Assembly (NCBI RefSeq): GCF_029635795.1
Contig: NZ_CP114280.1
Coordinates: 2,728,001 to 2,792,000, forward strand
DNA: 64,000 bases
Reading direction: 5' to 3'
DNA from: Dickeya lacustris
GTDB lineage: Bacteria > Pseudomonadota > Gammaproteobacteria > Enterobacterales > Enterobacteriaceae
Both the position numbers and the translations under genes were made by a program. Positions 41,234 through 52,415 of the stretch are shown here, piece by piece (position 1 is the stretch's first letter; each line of letters starts with the position of its first letter). The notes under the pieces are model-generated. The model was given only the letters and a program-made list of their open reading frames with translations. It had not been told where the DNA came from and did no database searches.

Positions 41234-43666
41234 ATGGGTGCGTTAGGGGGATCTGCGGTCAAAGGACGGCAGTTGCATAAATTTGGCGGCAGCAGCCTGG
41301 CTGATGTGAAGTGCTATCAACGTGTTGCCGGTATCATGGCGGACTACAGCCGCCCAGGTGATTTGATGGTGGTGTCTGCCGCAGGCAGTACCACGAATCA
41401 GTTAATCAGTTGGTTGACCCTCAGCCAGACGGATCGCCTTTCTGCCCATCAGGTGCAGCAGTCGCTGCGCCGCTATCAGAGCGATTTAATCGCCGGGTTG
41501 CTGCCAGCGGAAGCGGCAGCCGCGTTGACGCAAGCATTCATCCGTGACCTTGAGCGGCTGGCCGCGTTGTTGGATGGCAATATCACCGATGCGGTATACG
41601 CCGAAGTTGTCGGGCATGGCGAAATTTGGTCGGCCCGGCTGATGGCGGCCGTGCTGAGTTTGCGCAATTTGCCTGCCGACTGGCTGGACGCCAGAGCTTT
41701 TTTACGCGCCGAACGCGCCGCACAGCCGCAGGTTGACGAAGGGCTTTCCTGGCCACTGCTGCAACAACTGCTGGCGCAGCATGCCGGTCAGCGGCTGGTG
41801 ATCACCGGGTTTATCAGCCGCAATGAGGCGGGTGAAACGGTGTTGCTGGGGCGCAACGGCAGTGACTATTCCGCTACCCAGATTGGTGCGCTGGCGGGAG
41901 TTGAGCGCGTTACCATCTGGAGTGATGTTGCCGGGGTGTACAGCGCTGACCCGCGTAAAGTGAAAGATGCCTGCCTGTTGCCGTTGCTGCGCCTCGATGA
42001 AGCCAGTGAACTGGCGCGACTGGCGGCCCCGGTTTTGCATGCCCGCACATTACAGCCGGTTTCCGGCAGCGATATCGACCTGCAACTGCGTTGCAGTTAC
42101 CAGCCTGAACAAGGCTCAACCCGAATCGAGCGCGTGTTGGCATCGGGCACCGGCGCGAAAATTGTCACCAGTCATGATGATGTGTGCCTGATTGAACTCA
42201 ATATTCCTGCGTCTCACGATTTTGCGCGCGCGCAGAAAGAGGTTGAGCAACTGTTGCAAAAAGCCCAGATAAGGCCGCTGGCGCTGGGGGTACATCAGGA
42301 TCGCAACCTGCTGCAACTGTGCTACACCTCTGAAGTGGTGCGCAGCGCCTGGCAGGTGCTGGAACAGGCGGCGTTGCCGATGTCACTGCATTTGCGCGAG
42401 GGGCTGTCGCTGGTGGCGATGGTGGGCGCGGGCGTGTGCCGTAATCCGCTGCACAGCCACCGTTTTTATCAGCAACTGCATGACCAGCCGATTGAGTTTG
42501 TCTGGCAGGCGGAAGATGGCATCAGCCTGGTGGCGGTGTTGCGCGTTGGGCCGACGGAGCATCTGATTCGCGGCCTGCACCACTCGCTGTTCCGTGCAGA
42601 AAAGCGTATTGGCCTGGTGCTGTTTGGCAAAGGTAACATCGGCTCGCGCTGGCTGGAGCTGTTTGCCCGCGAGCAAAGCCTGATTTCGGCGCGCACCGGT
42701 TTTGAGTTTACGCTGGCTGGCGTGGTCGATAGTTCGCGCAGTTTGCTGAATTACGATGGGCTGGATGCCAGCCGGGTGCTGGCGTTTTTTGGCGATGAAG
42801 CGCAGGAGCGTGATGACGACGAGCTGTTTTTGTGGATGCGCGCCCATCCCTATGATGACCTGGTGGTGCTCGATGTGACCGCCAGCCAGTCGGTCGCCGA
42901 CCTGTATCTGGATTTTGCCAGTTACGGTTTCCATGTGATCAGCGCCAACAAGCTGGCCGGTGCGTCGGGGGGCGATAATTATCGTCAAATCCGCGATGCG
43001 TTCGCCAAAACCGGCCGACACTGGTTGTATAACGCCACCGTCGGTGCAGGCCTGCCGGTTAACTATACCGTGCGCGATTTACGTGAAAGCGGCGACAGTA
43101 TTCTGGCTATCAGCGGCATTTTTTCCGGCACGCTGTCGTGGCTGTTTTTGCAGTTTGACGGCACGGTGCCCTTTACCGATTTGGTCGATCAAGCCTGGCA
43201 GCAAGGGCTGACGGAGCCCGATCCGCGCGTTGACCTCTCCGGGCAGGATGTGATGCGCAAACTGGTGATTCTGGCGCGTGAAGCGGGTTATGAGATTGAG
43301 CCGAATCAGGTGCGCGTTGAGTCACTGGTGCCCGCTGGTTGTGCAGATATCTCGGTCGATCAGTTCTTTGAAGAGGGCGAGTCCCTGAATGAACAGATGC
43401 TGCAACGGCTGGAAGCCGCCAATGAGCTGGGGTTAGTGCTGCGTTATGTCGCCCGGTTTGATGTGAATGGCAAAGCGCGGGTTGGCGTCGAAGCCGTGCG
43501 ACCGGATCATCCGCTGGCCGCCCTGCTGCCCTGTGATAACGTGTTTGCCATCGAAAGCCGCTGGTATCGTGATAATCCGCTGGTCATTCGCGGGCCGGGA
43601 GCCGGTCGGGACGTTACCGCCGGGGCGATTCAGTCCGATCTCAACCGTCTGGCGCAGCTGTTATAA
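41234..43666 (+). CDS. metL: Bifunctional aspartokinase II/homoserine dehydrogenase II
   Basis: 810 residues as in E. coli. Kinase half starts KFGGSSLADVKCY, with GRNGSDYSA and TIWSDVAGVYSADP. The ACT-like linker is followed by homoserine dehydrogenase: GLVLFGKGNIGSRWLEL (NADP fold), SANKLAGASG, TEPDPRVDLSGQDVMRKL. Methionine branch of the aspartate pathway. Confidence 0.97.
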   Translation: MGALGGSAVKGRQLHKFGGSSLADVKCYQRVAGIMADYSRPGDLMVVSAAGSTTNQLISWLTLSQTDRLSAHQVQQSLRRYQSDLIAGLLPAEAAAALTQAFIRDLERLAALLDGNITDAVYAEVVGHGEIWSARLMAAVLSLRNLPADWLDARAFLRAERAAQPQVDEGLSWPLLQQLLAQHAGQRLVITGFISRNEAGETVLLGRNGSDYSATQIGALAGVERVTIWSDVAGVYSADPRKVKDACLLPLLRLDEASELARLAAPVLHARTLQPVSGSDIDLQLRCSYQPEQGSTRIERVLASGTGAKIVTSHDDVCLIELNIPASHDFARAQKEVEQLLQKAQIRPLALGVHQDRNLLQLCYTSEVVRSAWQVLEQAALPMSLHLREGLSLVAMVGAGVCRNPLHSHRFYQQLHDQPIEFVWQAEDGISLVAVLRVGPTEHLIRGLHHSLFRAEKRIGLVLFGKGNIGSRWLELFAREQSLISARTGFEFTLAGVVDSSRSLLNYDGLDASRVLAFFGDEAQERDDDELFLWMRAHPYDDLVVLDVTASQSVADLYLDFASYGFHVISANKLAGASGGDNYRQIRDAFAKTGRHWLYNATVGAGLPVNYTVRDLRESGDSILAISGIFSGTLSWLFLQFDGTVPFTDLVDQAWQQGLTEPDPRVDLSGQDVMRKLVILAREAGYEIEPNQVRVESLVPAGCADISVDQFFEEGESLNEQMLQRLEAANELGLVLRYVARFDVNGKARVGVEAVRPDHPLAALLPCDNVFAIESRWYRDNPLVIRGPGAGRDVTAGAIQSDLNRLAQLL

Positions 43667-43678
43667 CGCTTTGCCCGG

Positions 43679-43720
43679 TGTGTAACTGTCAGATGTGTAA
43701 CTGTCAGATGTGTAATACTG
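43679..43720. repeat. 15-bp tandem array after metL, about 2.5 copies
   Basis: TGTGTAACTGTCAGA twice, perfectly, then TGTGTAATACTG. It directly precedes the metL terminator. Confidence 0.88.
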
Positions 43721-43734
43721 CGTTATTGAAAGTG

Positions 43735-43759
43735 AAAGCCCGCTTCGGCGGGCTTTTTT
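43735..43759 (+). terminator. Terminator of metBL
   Basis: AAAGCCCGC-TTCG-GCGGGCTTTTTT, a classic hairpin with six T. Confidence 0.92.
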
Positions 43760-43777
43760 GTCGGCAGACGTTCAGCA

Positions 43778-44669
43778 TCAGGCGGGGTTTGGCGTTTTGG
43801 CGGCAATCTCGTCTAGCTGTGCAATCTGTTCGGGTGACAGAACCACCTGCGTCGCCGCGAAGTTTTCCCGCAGGTGATGCACGGATGATGTGCCCGCGAT
43901 AACCAGAATATTGGGCGAGCGCTGTAGCAACCACGCCAGTGCAACCTGCCGGGCGCTGATACCCTGGGCTTGCGCGACTTCCGTTAACACCATGGATTGC
44001 AGCGGTGAAAATCCCCCTAACGGGAAGAAGGGAACATAGGCCACGCCTTTTGCCGCCAGCGCGTCAATAAAGGCGTCATCATGGCGATGTGCCAGATTGT
44101 ACTGGTTTTGTACACAGACGATGTTCGTCATCGATGCCGCTTCGGCATACTGCGATGGGGAAACATTTGACAGGCCGATGTGCCGAATGAGCCCCTGTCG
44201 TTGCAACCCGATGAGTACGTCCAGCGGCGCGGCGATAGCGTGTTCATCCGGCCCGTGCGCACCCCCCACGCGTAGATTCACCACATCCAGCGCCTCTAAC
44301 CCAAGGCTTGTGAGGTTCTCATGAACGGCGCGAGTCAGCCCTGCGGGCGTCAGGTCAGGGTGCCATGACCCCTGTTCACCGCGCACGAAGCCGTATTTTG
44401 GTGATGATGGTCAGGTCGTCGGTATAAGGATGGAGCGCTTCGCGAATCAGCTGGTTGGATACGCCGGGGCCATAAAACTCCGCAGTATCAATGTGATTTG
44501 CTCCCAGTGCGACCGCTTCTTGCAGTACGGCGATAGCGGCGTTTTTATCGCGAGCGGGGCCCCAGACATGTGGCCCGGGCAGTTGCATCGTGCCGTAACC
44601 CATTCGTTTGAGGGTGAACGATGTGCCCGGCAGGGTGAATGAACCGCCGAGATGGTGTGTGGTTGTCAT
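43778..44669 (-). CDS. Aldo/keto reductase, split by a +1 frameshift
   Basis: Oxidoreductase of the AKR superfamily (pyridoxal-reductase-like group). The first part (97 residues) has MGYGTMQLPG and catalytic AEFYG (Asp/Tyr region HIDTAEFYG); the rest (about 200 residues) has LDVVNLRVGG, the IGLSNVSPSQY strand and WLLQRSPNILVIAGTSS for the cofactor. An extra G at about 44393 breaks the frame; removing it reads TKIGFVRGEQGSW, a normal family sequence, giving about 296 residues. The second frame could begin at a GTG (44386) but would lack the Tyr. It probably forms an operon with the neighbouring oxidoreductase. Confidence 0.85.
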
Positions 44670-44700
44670 GATTTCTGTTCCTTTGGGACTGCGTTATCGG

Positions 44701-45625
44701 TTAGTCGAGTGCGACGGTAATTTTTCCGCGCGCTTGTCGGGAAAGAAGCCTGTTCCAGGCATCATCAAAGGTGTCTAGCGGTACATGTCTATCAATCACC
44801 ACCCGCACGCCTTGATGAGCAATCTGCGTGGCGAGTGCCTGCAAACCGCTGCTATAGGGTTTGGCATAAAACATGGTGGCAGTAACGCCGTACTCTCTGG
44901 CGAGAGTGTCGTCCGGCGGCATCGCGGTGGAAACTAAACGACCGGATTGTCGCAGCACCTGATAAGAGCGGGTTTGTGTTTCACCCCCCACCAGATCTAA
45001 CACCACATCGACTGGCGGTATCGAAGTTGTGAAATCTTGCATCTTGTAGTCGATAACGGTCTCCGCTCCCAGACGACGAGCCAGCTCCACGCCATCACCG
45101 GAAGCCGTCGCAATGACATGCGCGCCTGCGTGGCGTGCGAACTGAATGGCAAAGCTACCGACGCCGCCTGCGCCTGCGTGGATAAGCACGGTTTCTGCTG
45201 CCTTCAGGCCAGCGCTGGAAAATAAGGCGTGCCAGGCCGTGATCCCGGCGGTCGGGAGGGCGGCCCCTTCGATGGCTGATAACGCGGGCGGCAGCGGTAC
45301 GCAGCATGCGGCGGGGACGGCGGCGAATTCAGCCAGCGCACCGCCCAGACCCGCATCTGTCCAGGCGATAACCCGATCGCCCGTTTGCCACTGATCTGAC
45401 GCCGGAGCCGACGCGCTCTATGGTTCCGGCAAGATCGGTGCCCAGTGTGAGGGGTAATCTCATCTCAAAGAACTGCCGGGCGACACCGGATGCGACAAGC
45501 GTATCCAGCGGGTTAAGCGAGGCGGCTTCAACGCGAATTAAGACCTGATCGGCTGCAATCTCAGGTACGGGCACTTCTTCAATCGCAGGTGTGGTATTGA
45601 AATGGTGCAGGCGTACAGCTTTCAT
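44701..45625 (-). CDS. Zinc-independent NADPH:quinone oxidoreductase-like (MDR family), split by a +1 frameshift
   Basis: Starts MKAVRLHHFNTTP at ATG 45625; medium-chain reductase N-domain (DQVLIRVEAASLNPLDT, LTLGTDLAGTIERVGSGV), then the Rossmann part in another frame (TVLIHAGAGGVGSFAIQFARH, VLDLVGGE). Near 45397 one extra base shifts the frame; corrected it reads ...GSGVDQWQTGDRVIAW with about 307 residues. No zinc ligands are seen. It lies between the TetR gene and the aldo/keto reductase, all on one strand, which suggests reactive-carbonyl or quinone detoxification under TetR control. Confidence 0.85.
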
Positions 45626-45721
45626 CGTGTTGCTCCAAAGGTCAGTAAATTGAAGGCTCGGGTCTTTTGGTAAACAGCACTGCAACGTCTTCTCACCCGG
45701 TCGCCGCCCGCGACGTTGCTG

Positions 45722-46372
45722 TTATCGGGCGGTTATACCGTGGAGAAAAATATCAACTGCGTGATTGACGATGTTGTCGATGTCTTCATCGGACAACGGG
45801 AGGGAAACCAAGCCGACAATGGCGCGTAGCTTGATGTCGCTTGAGGTCATGCTCATAAATTTTTCGGCTAATACCTTGGCCGGGAACGCGTTACTGATTT
45901 TACTGGCCGGTTTTGCCTGGTGTGTGGCGATCCAGTCCGCCAGTTTATCGAGAATTTTCAGGTAGCTTGCAGCCAGCATTTCCTGTGCTATCTCAGGAAA
46001 ACGGCCACCTTCATTCGTCAGCAGGCGATGCACTGCCAGCGTTCGCGGCGAAAGTGCGGTACGTACCAATTCACGGCCAAATGCCGGTAACACCTCTTCA
46101 GGCTCACGGCCCGCTATCGTAAGTTTGTCCAGTGGTTTTGCCATTTCGTTACTGACATGGAGCATAGCGGCCTTAAACAACCCCTCTTTACCGCCAAAAT
46201 GGCTATAAACGTTACGACGCGACCCCCCGACCCGCGCTATCAGGTTATCCACGGCTACGGCCTCAAACCCATGTTCGAGAAATTGTTCAGCGGCGACAAC
46301 GATCAAGTCATGAACCCGTTGTGCGCCTTTCGCTGTGCGGTGGGCCGGTGTAGTCGGCATTGCCATTATCAT
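45722..46372 (-). CDS. TetR-family regulator
   Basis: 216 residues. N-terminal helix-turn-helix ...AAEQFLEHGFEAVAVDNLIARVGGSRRNVYSHFGGKEGLF; an all-helical ligand domain follows, with FGRELVRTAL and LLTNEGGRFPEIAQ typical of the AefR-like group. First gene of the cassette; probably represses itself and the two oxidoreductases. A perfect palindrome lies 25 bases before its start. Three ATG codons (46372, 46366, 46360) are possible starts. Confidence 0.88.
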   Translation of the reverse strand: MIMAMPTTPAHRTAKGAQRVHDLIVVAAEQFLEHGFEAVAVDNLIARVGGSRRNVYSHFGGKEGLFKAAMLHVSNEMAKPLDKLTIAGREPEEVLPAFGRELVRTALSPRTLAVHRLLTNEGGRFPEIAQEMLAASYLKILDKLADWIATHQAKPASKISNAFPAKVLAEKFMSMTSSDIKLRAIVGLVSLPLSDEDIDNIVNHAVDIFLHGITAR

Positions 46373-46397
46373 TCACTCACGTCTCATTAACAATGTG

Positions 46398-46410
46398 TGG
46401 TACTGTACCA
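46398..46410. promoter_or_regulatory. Candidate TetR-family operator
   Basis: TGGTACTGTACCA, a perfect 13-base palindrome 25 bases upstream of the tetR gene. Confidence 0.6.
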
Positions 46411-46485
46411 TACCATTTTAACTTGGCAAGCCGATCATCCAGGAGCGGGATAAACGACGAGGATTTAGACGAGGAAGCTTTAGGC

Positions 46486-46594
46486 GACATGGTTTTGTCA
46501 GGTATCGCGTTGTGAGACTGGTTTTAGGAGGCATCGCTTTGTCGGGCATAGCGTTGTGAGACTGATTTTGTGAGACATAGCTTTGTGAAACAGG
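46486..46594. repeat. 44-bp tandem array, about 2.5 copies
   Basis: Units begin GACATGGTTTTGTCAGG, GGCATCGCTTTGTCGGG and GACATAGCTTTGTGAA and contain GCGTTGTGAGACTG in the two full copies; a weaker internal 22-bp period is visible. Confidence 0.85.
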
Positions 46595-46816
46595 ATCACC
46601 AATGGCGTGATGCCGTCTGCTTCAGTGGCGTGAGGCGTGTTTTCCGCCAATACTAAAAATGTCTTCCCGGTATTGCACCCACCGTCTCACCCGTGATGAC
46701 CGAGGCTGGCGCATCTTCCGGCATTATGAATTTTATTCATGTTCGATGAGTAAACATCAGCATTCGTCAGCGTGAAAAGCGTTGACTCTTTAAGCGGATT
46801 CGGTCATTTTCTATAT

Positions 46817-46840
46817 GGACGTCTAAACGTATAGACGTTT
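46817..46840. promoter_or_regulatory. MetJ operator: three met boxes before metF
   Basis: GGACGTCT, AAACGTAT, AGACGTTT in register, 40 bases before the metF start. Confidence 0.88.
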
Positions 46841-46871
46841 GTGAAAAATAACGATAAACATGGCGAATTGA

Positions 46872-47777
<906 letters not shown>

Positions 47778-47858
47778 TGTTTGCCGCATACGCATAACAT
47801 AAACGCCCGTCAGGTTCTCTGTGTTTGGGTGTTGATGTTTTGCGTCTTTCACGTTAGT

Positions 47859-47885
47859 GAAAAAAAGGGCGGGCCGAGGCCCGCC
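47859..47885 (-). terminator. Terminator of the peroxiredoxin-glutaredoxin gene
   Basis: On the minus strand GGCGGGCC-TC-GGCCCGCCC followed by seven T; may also serve metF from the other side. Confidence 0.8.
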
Positions 47886-47984
47886 AAAGTTTCGTTGGCT
47901 TGAAAAAGTTATACAGCTACAGCTTACACATTCAGAGCCTGACAGGGCCCGGAGTTCATATATTCAGGGTGGCGATGCTTGAGC

Positions 47985-48716
47985 TCAGGCGCTCAAAAAC
48001 GTTTCCAGTTCTTCACTTCCGCCAATGTGTCGGCCACCGATAAACACCTGCGGTACGGTGCTGCGCCCGGTCACGGCTCGCAAGCTGACCGTGGTGGCAT
48101 CTTTGCCCAGCATGATTTCCTCATACTGTATGCCGTTGTCCTGAAGCAACTGTTTGGCCTTGGCGCAAAACGGGCAACCGGGCTTGGTGAACAGGGCAAC
48201 GGATTCTTGTACCTTATAGTGTGGAGCCAGGTATTTCAGCATGGTGTCGGCGTCGGAAACCTCAAACGGGTCGCCTGGTTTATTCGGCTCAACAAACATT
48301 TTTTCTACGATACCGTCACGAACCAGCATCGAGTAGCGCCAGGAGCGGGGGCCGAAGCCTATTTCCGCTTTTTCGACCAGCATATTCATTGAACGGGTGA
48401 ATTCACCGTTGCCGTCAGGAATAAAGGTAATATTTTCTGCGTTTTGGTCAGCTTTCCAGGCATTCATCACAAAGGTGTCGTTGACGGAAACGCACAGAAT
48501 CGCATCAACACCAAACTGCTTGAATACGGCAGCCAACTCGTTATAGCGTGGCAAATGGCTGGAAGAACATGTTGGTGTAAAGGCCCCTGGTAAAGAAAAG
48601 ACGACCACGGTTTTATGGTTGAACAGTTCGTCGGTCGTCACATCAACCCACTGATCGCCTTGTCGGGTATGAAAGGTGACAGCGGGAATTTTTTTGCCTT
48701 CTTGGCTTGCAAACAT
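47985..48716 (-). CDS. Hybrid peroxiredoxin (Prx5)-glutaredoxin
   Basis: 243 residues. The N-terminal Prx5 domain has the peroxidatic Cys in [15 protein letters not shown] (about residue 50); the C-terminal glutaredoxin domain has CPFC ([14 protein letters not shown]) and [15 protein letters not shown]. The fusion, known in Haemophilus and some enterics, reduces peroxides with glutathione in one chain. It is divergent from oxyR across 163 bases, so OxyR control is very likely. Confidence 0.94.
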   Translation of the reverse strand: MFASQEGKKIPAVTFHTRQGDQWVDVTTDELFNHKTVVVFSLPGAFTPTCSSSHLPRYNELAAVFKQFGVDAILCVSVNDTFVMNAWKADQNAENITFIPDGNGEFTRSMNMLVEKAEIGFGPRSWRYSMLVRDGIVEKMFVEPNKPGDPFEVSDADTMLKYLAPHYKVQESVALFTKPGCPFCAKAKQLLQDNGIQYEEIMLGKDATTVSLRAVTGRSTVPQVFIGGRHIGGSEELETFLSA

Positions 48717-48799
48717 ATTTCAGTCTCTAATTTGTCGAAAAATTCTGTTTGGCGAAATCCGTCATTCATCTGGACTCGACGTATTGACATCATTATTCA

Positions 48800-48860
48800 C
48801 TATCAGAAGTTGATAGGGCTAATCGTTCGTTGCTATTCTATTTATCGCTAGGGACTATCA
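48800..48860. promoter_or_regulatory. Probable OxyR binding region between prx-grx and oxyR
   Basis: ACTATCAGAAGTTGATAG is followed by GCTATTCTATTTATCGC and ACTATC. The ATAG/CTAT spacing and the GCTATTCTA-TATCGC part resemble the E. coli oxyR autoregulation site. Confidence 0.6.
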
Positions 48861-48879
48861 TGTTTAGGGGAATGAAGGC

Positions 48880-49797
48880 ATGAATATTCGGGATTTAGAG
48901 TATCTGGTGGCATTGGCAGAGCACCGCCATTTTCGGCGGGCGGCGGACTCATGCCACGTCAGCCAACCCACGCTGAGTGGCCAGATTCGCAAGCTGGAAG
49001 ATGAGTTGGGTGTAATGCTGTTGGAGCGAACCAGTCGTAAGGTGTTGTTTACTCAGGCTGGGTTGCTACTGGTTGAACAAGCCAGAACGGTGTTGCGTGA
49101 AGTTAAGGTACTCAAAGAGATGGCGAGTCAGCAAGGCGAAACCATGTCAGGCCCGCTGCATATTGGTTTAATCCCGACCGTTGGCCCCTATTTGTTGCCT
49201 CATATTATTCCCATGCTGCATCGCAGTTTCCCGAAGCTGGAGATGTATCTTCATGAAGCCCAGACCCATCAACTGTTAGCCCAGCTCGATAGCGGTAAGC
49301 TGGATTGCGCGATTCTGGCGATGGTGAAAGAGACCGAAGCCTTTATTGAAGTACCGTTGTTTGATGAACCAATGAAACTGGCGATTTATCAAGAGCATCC
49401 ATGGGCTAACCGCGAGCGGGTGGCCATGTCTGATTTGGCTGGGGAAAAACTGCTGATGCTGGAAGATGGCCACTGCCTGCGCGATCAGGCGATGGGTTTT
49501 TGTTTTCAGGCCGGAGCAGATGAGGACACCCATTTTCGCGCGACCAGTCTTGAAACGCTGCGCAACATGGTGGCGGCAGGTAGCGGTATCACACTGTTGC
49601 CGTCGCTGGCGGTGCCGCAAGACAAAATCCGTGACGGCGTGTGCTACCTGCCTTGCCATAAACCTGAGCCCAAACGCACCATTGCACTGGTGTATCGTCC
49701 GGGCTCGCCGCTACGTGGCCGTTATGAGCAACTGGCCGAGTCTGTTCGTGAACACATGCAGCTCTATATGGAGCAGCAATCAAAACAGCCGGTTTAA
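48880..49797 (+). CDS. oxyR: LysR-type peroxide sensor OxyR
   Basis: 305 residues. Helix-turn-helix [19 protein letters not shown]; redox cysteines in [14 protein letters not shown] (C199 and C208 equivalents). Ends 18 bases inside the convergent sthA. Confidence 0.97.
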   Translation: MNIRDLEYLVALAEHRHFRRAADSCHVSQPTLSGQIRKLEDELGVMLLERTSRKVLFTQAGLLLVEQARTVLREVKVLKEMASQQGETMSGPLHIGLIPTVGPYLLPHIIPMLHRSFPKLEMYLHEAQTHQLLAQLDSGKLDCAILAMVKETEAFIEVPLFDEPMKLAIYQEHPWANRERVAMSDLAGEKLLMLEDGHCLRDQAMGFCFQAGADEDTHFRATSLETLRNMVAAGSGITLLPSLAVPQDKIRDGVCYLPCHKPEPKRTIALVYRPGSPLRGRYEQLAESVREHMQLYMEQQSKQPV

Positions 49798-51187
49798 TCC
49801 GTTTAGCGCCGCTACCCGATAAGCTTCGGCCATGGTCGGGTAGTTGAAGGTGGTGTTCACGAAATACTCGAGGGTGTTGCCTTCCCCCTTCTGTTCCATG
49901 ATGGCCTGGCCGATGTGAATAATTTCGGCCGCACGCTCGCCAAAACAATGGATGCCAAGAATTTGTTTGGTATCGCGGTGGAACAGAATTTTCAGGCTGC
50001 CGACGTTCATGCCGACGATTTGCGCCCGCGCCAGATGCTTGAACTGCGCACGTCCCACTTCGTAGGGCACTTTCATCGCCGTTAGCTCTTGTTCGGTTTT
50101 GCCGACAGAGCTTATCTCGGGAATGGTGTAAATGCCGGTTGGGATATCCTCAATCAGATGGGCGGTGGCATCTCCTTTGGTGATGGCTTGTGCGGCGATG
50201 CGGCCTTGATCGTAAGCGGCTGACGCCAGGCTTGGATAACCAATCACATCGCCGACGGCGTAAATGTGAGCCTGCGCGGTTTGATACATGCTGTTGACCT
50301 TGAGCAACCCGCGACTGTCTGTTTCCAGCCCGATCTGTTCCAGCCCCAGGTTTTCGGTATTACCGGTTCGTCCGTTGGCATACAGCAGGCAATCTGCTTT
50401 CATTTTTTTGCCGGACTTCAGGTGTACGATGACCCCGTCATCGACGCCTTCGATTTGGTCAAACTCTTCGTTGTGGCGAATAACCACACCGTTGTTCCAG
50501 AAATGGTATGACAGCGCATCCGACATTTCCTGATCCAGAAACGCCAGCAGCCTGTCGCGGGTGTTGATTAAATCAACCTTGACGTTTAAGCCACGGAAGA
50601 TCGATGCATATTCGCAACCAATCACCCCAGCGCCGTAGATGATGACGTGTTTAGGCTCGTAGTCCAGATCGAGAATCGAATCGCTGTCGTAGATGTGGGG
50701 ATGGTCAAAATTGACGCTCGCCGGGTGATAAGGGCGCGATCCGCTGGCGATAATAATATGGGCGGCAGTCAGCGCGTCGTGAGAGCCGTCCGGGTAGTAA
50801 ACCGCGAGGGTATGGGCGTCGATAAACCGCGCTTCGCCGGAGAACAACTCGCAATGATTACGCTCATAAAACCCCTGTCGCATACGGGTTTGTTGGGCCA
50901 ATAACGCTATCGGCGTGGCGCAGAATATCGGAAAACGAAGAGCTAATGACACGAGCATTATCGCTGTAGAGTGGGTTTTGGTTGAATTCGATGATGCGGC
51001 TAACGGCGTGTCTGAGGGCTTTTGAGGGGATGGTGCCCCAGTGGGTGCATCCTCCGCCGACATTGTAGTGCCGTTCTATCACGGCGACTTTAGCGCCTTG
51101 TTTCGCCAGCCCCATAGCAGCGCCTTCGCCGCCGGGGCCTGACCCAATCACGATGGCATCGTAATCGTATTGCTGTTGTATCGACAT
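49780..51187 (-). CDS. sthA: Soluble pyridine nucleotide transhydrogenase, split by a +1 frameshift
   Basis: Balances NADPH and NADH; soluble FAD protein. Start ATG 51187 ([11 protein letters not shown]). First frame: [33 protein letters not shown] to HADSVI. Second frame: [16 protein letters not shown] onward, [27 protein letters not shown] and the C-terminal GLNRLF. Between VI and QQTRM there are four bases (50896-50899, GGCC) where E. coli has one codon. Corrected length is about 468 residues (E. coli 466). Both halves fully conserved. Confidence 0.94.
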
Positions 51188-51369
51188 GGTAGTAACCACC
51201 TTGTTTTTATACAAATTGCTAACGCGATTGTAACATCGTCCGACGGATAACCCAATCATCCCTCATCTCTGTGGGGGAAAGGCGGATCACACTTTTACTA
51301 TGGCAAACTTTGCCGCAGTATGTGGCAACTAAAGTTTGTTATAGTGCTTTTCTTCACTTAAGGAGAGCG

Positions 51370-52029
51370 ATGAAGTTGGGCAGGATAATGGGTGTCAGAG
51401 CACAACAAAAAGAACGGACGCGCCGTTCCCTGATCGAAGCGGCATTCAGCCAGTTAAGCGCTGAACGTAGCTTCGCCAGCCTGAGTTTGCGTGAGGTAGC
51501 CCGCGAAGCAGGCATTGCCCCCACTTCGTTTTATCGCCATTTCCGCGATGTGGATGAATTGGGGCTGACGATGGTCGATGAAAGCGGCCTGATGCTACGG
51601 CAACTGATGCGCCAGGCGCGGCAGCGCATTGTCAAAAGCGGCGGCAGCGTGATTCGCACCTCGGTCTCGACGTTTATGGAGTTTATCGGTAACAATCCAA
51701 ACGCGTTTCGTTTGTTGCTGCGTGAACGTTCTGGTACATCGGCGGCGTTTCGTGCGGCTGTCGCGCGGGAAATTCAGCATTTTATTGCGGAACTGGCCGA
51801 TTACCTTGAAGTCGAAAATCATATTCCGCGCAGCTTCGCCGAAGCACAGTCAGAAGCGATGGTGACGATTGTCTTTAGCGCGGGCGCCGAGGCGCTGGAC
51901 GTGGATGCCGAACAACGGCGGCATTTGGAAGAGCGTTTGGTATTGCAACTGCGCATGATTGCCAAAGGCGCTTATTACTGGTATCGCAAAGAGCAGGGTA
52001 AAGGCTTTGGCTCTTATCCTGAAGGATAA
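51370..52029 (+). CDS. fabR: TetR-family unsaturated-fatty-acid regulator FabR
   Basis: 219 residues from ATG 51370 ([13 protein letters not shown]), which has AAGGAGAGCG right before it; ATG 51388 (MGVRAQQ) corresponds to the E. coli N-terminus. Helix-turn-helix [21 protein letters not shown]. Represses fabA/fabB in response to acyl pools. Confidence 0.95.
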   Translation: MKLGRIMGVRAQQKERTRRSLIEAAFSQLSAERSFASLSLREVAREAGIAPTSFYRHFRDVDELGLTMVDESGLMLRQLMRQARQRIVKSGGSVIRTSVSTFMEFIGNNPNAFRLLLRERSGTSAAFRAAVAREIQHFIAELADYLEVENHIPRSFAEAQSEAMVTIVFSAGAEALDVDAEQRRHLEERLVLQLRMIAKGAYYWYRKEQGKGFGSYPEG

Positions 52030-52040
52030 TCAGAGGAGGC

Positions 52041-52415
52041 ATGATGACAGAGCAGAAACAGTCAGAAAAAGGCACGCTGGTATTGGCGCTGTTGGCGGGT
52101 TTGTCTGCTAACGGTTCTTTTATTGCGGTGTTCAGTTCGCCGGTGCCCTTTTCCATTTTTCCGTTAATTGCGCTGGTGCTGTCTGTTTATTGCCTGCACC
52201 AGCGCTACATGCACCACGCCATGCCGCAAGGCACTCCGATGCTGGCGGCGGGCTGCTTCTTACTCGGCCTGTTACTGTACAGCGCGATTGTACGGGCGGA
52301 ATATCCGCAAATCGGCTCGAATTTCGTGCCTTCTGTCTTGTGTGTGGCGCTGGCACTATGGCTGGTGGCGAAGTTGCGGGCGCGCAAGCCCGCACAAGAG
52401 AGCGACACGCACTAG
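52041..52415 (+). CDS. yijD: YijD family inner-membrane protein
   Basis: 124 residues with four hydrophobic segments; [20 protein letters not shown] and [16 protein letters not shown] match YijD (DUF1422). Follows fabR by 11 bases (GGAGGC site), in one operon. Overlaps the end of trmA by 4 bases. Function unknown. Confidence 0.92.
   Translation: MMTEQKQSEKGTLVLALLAGLSANGSFIAVFSSPVPFSIFPLIALVLSVYCLHQRYMHHAMPQGTPMLAAGCFLLGLLLYSAIVRAEYPQIGSNFVPSVLCVALALWLVAKLRARKPAQESDTH

Noticed and set aside
42383..43021. A 212-codon open frame antisense to metL
   Set aside because: High-GC antisense shadow; its composition mirrors the metL codons and it has no start signal or family features.
44376..44669. 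Short independent protein of 97 residues
   Set aside because: It is the N-terminal part of the aldo/keto reductase; the rest continues in the next frame after one extra base.
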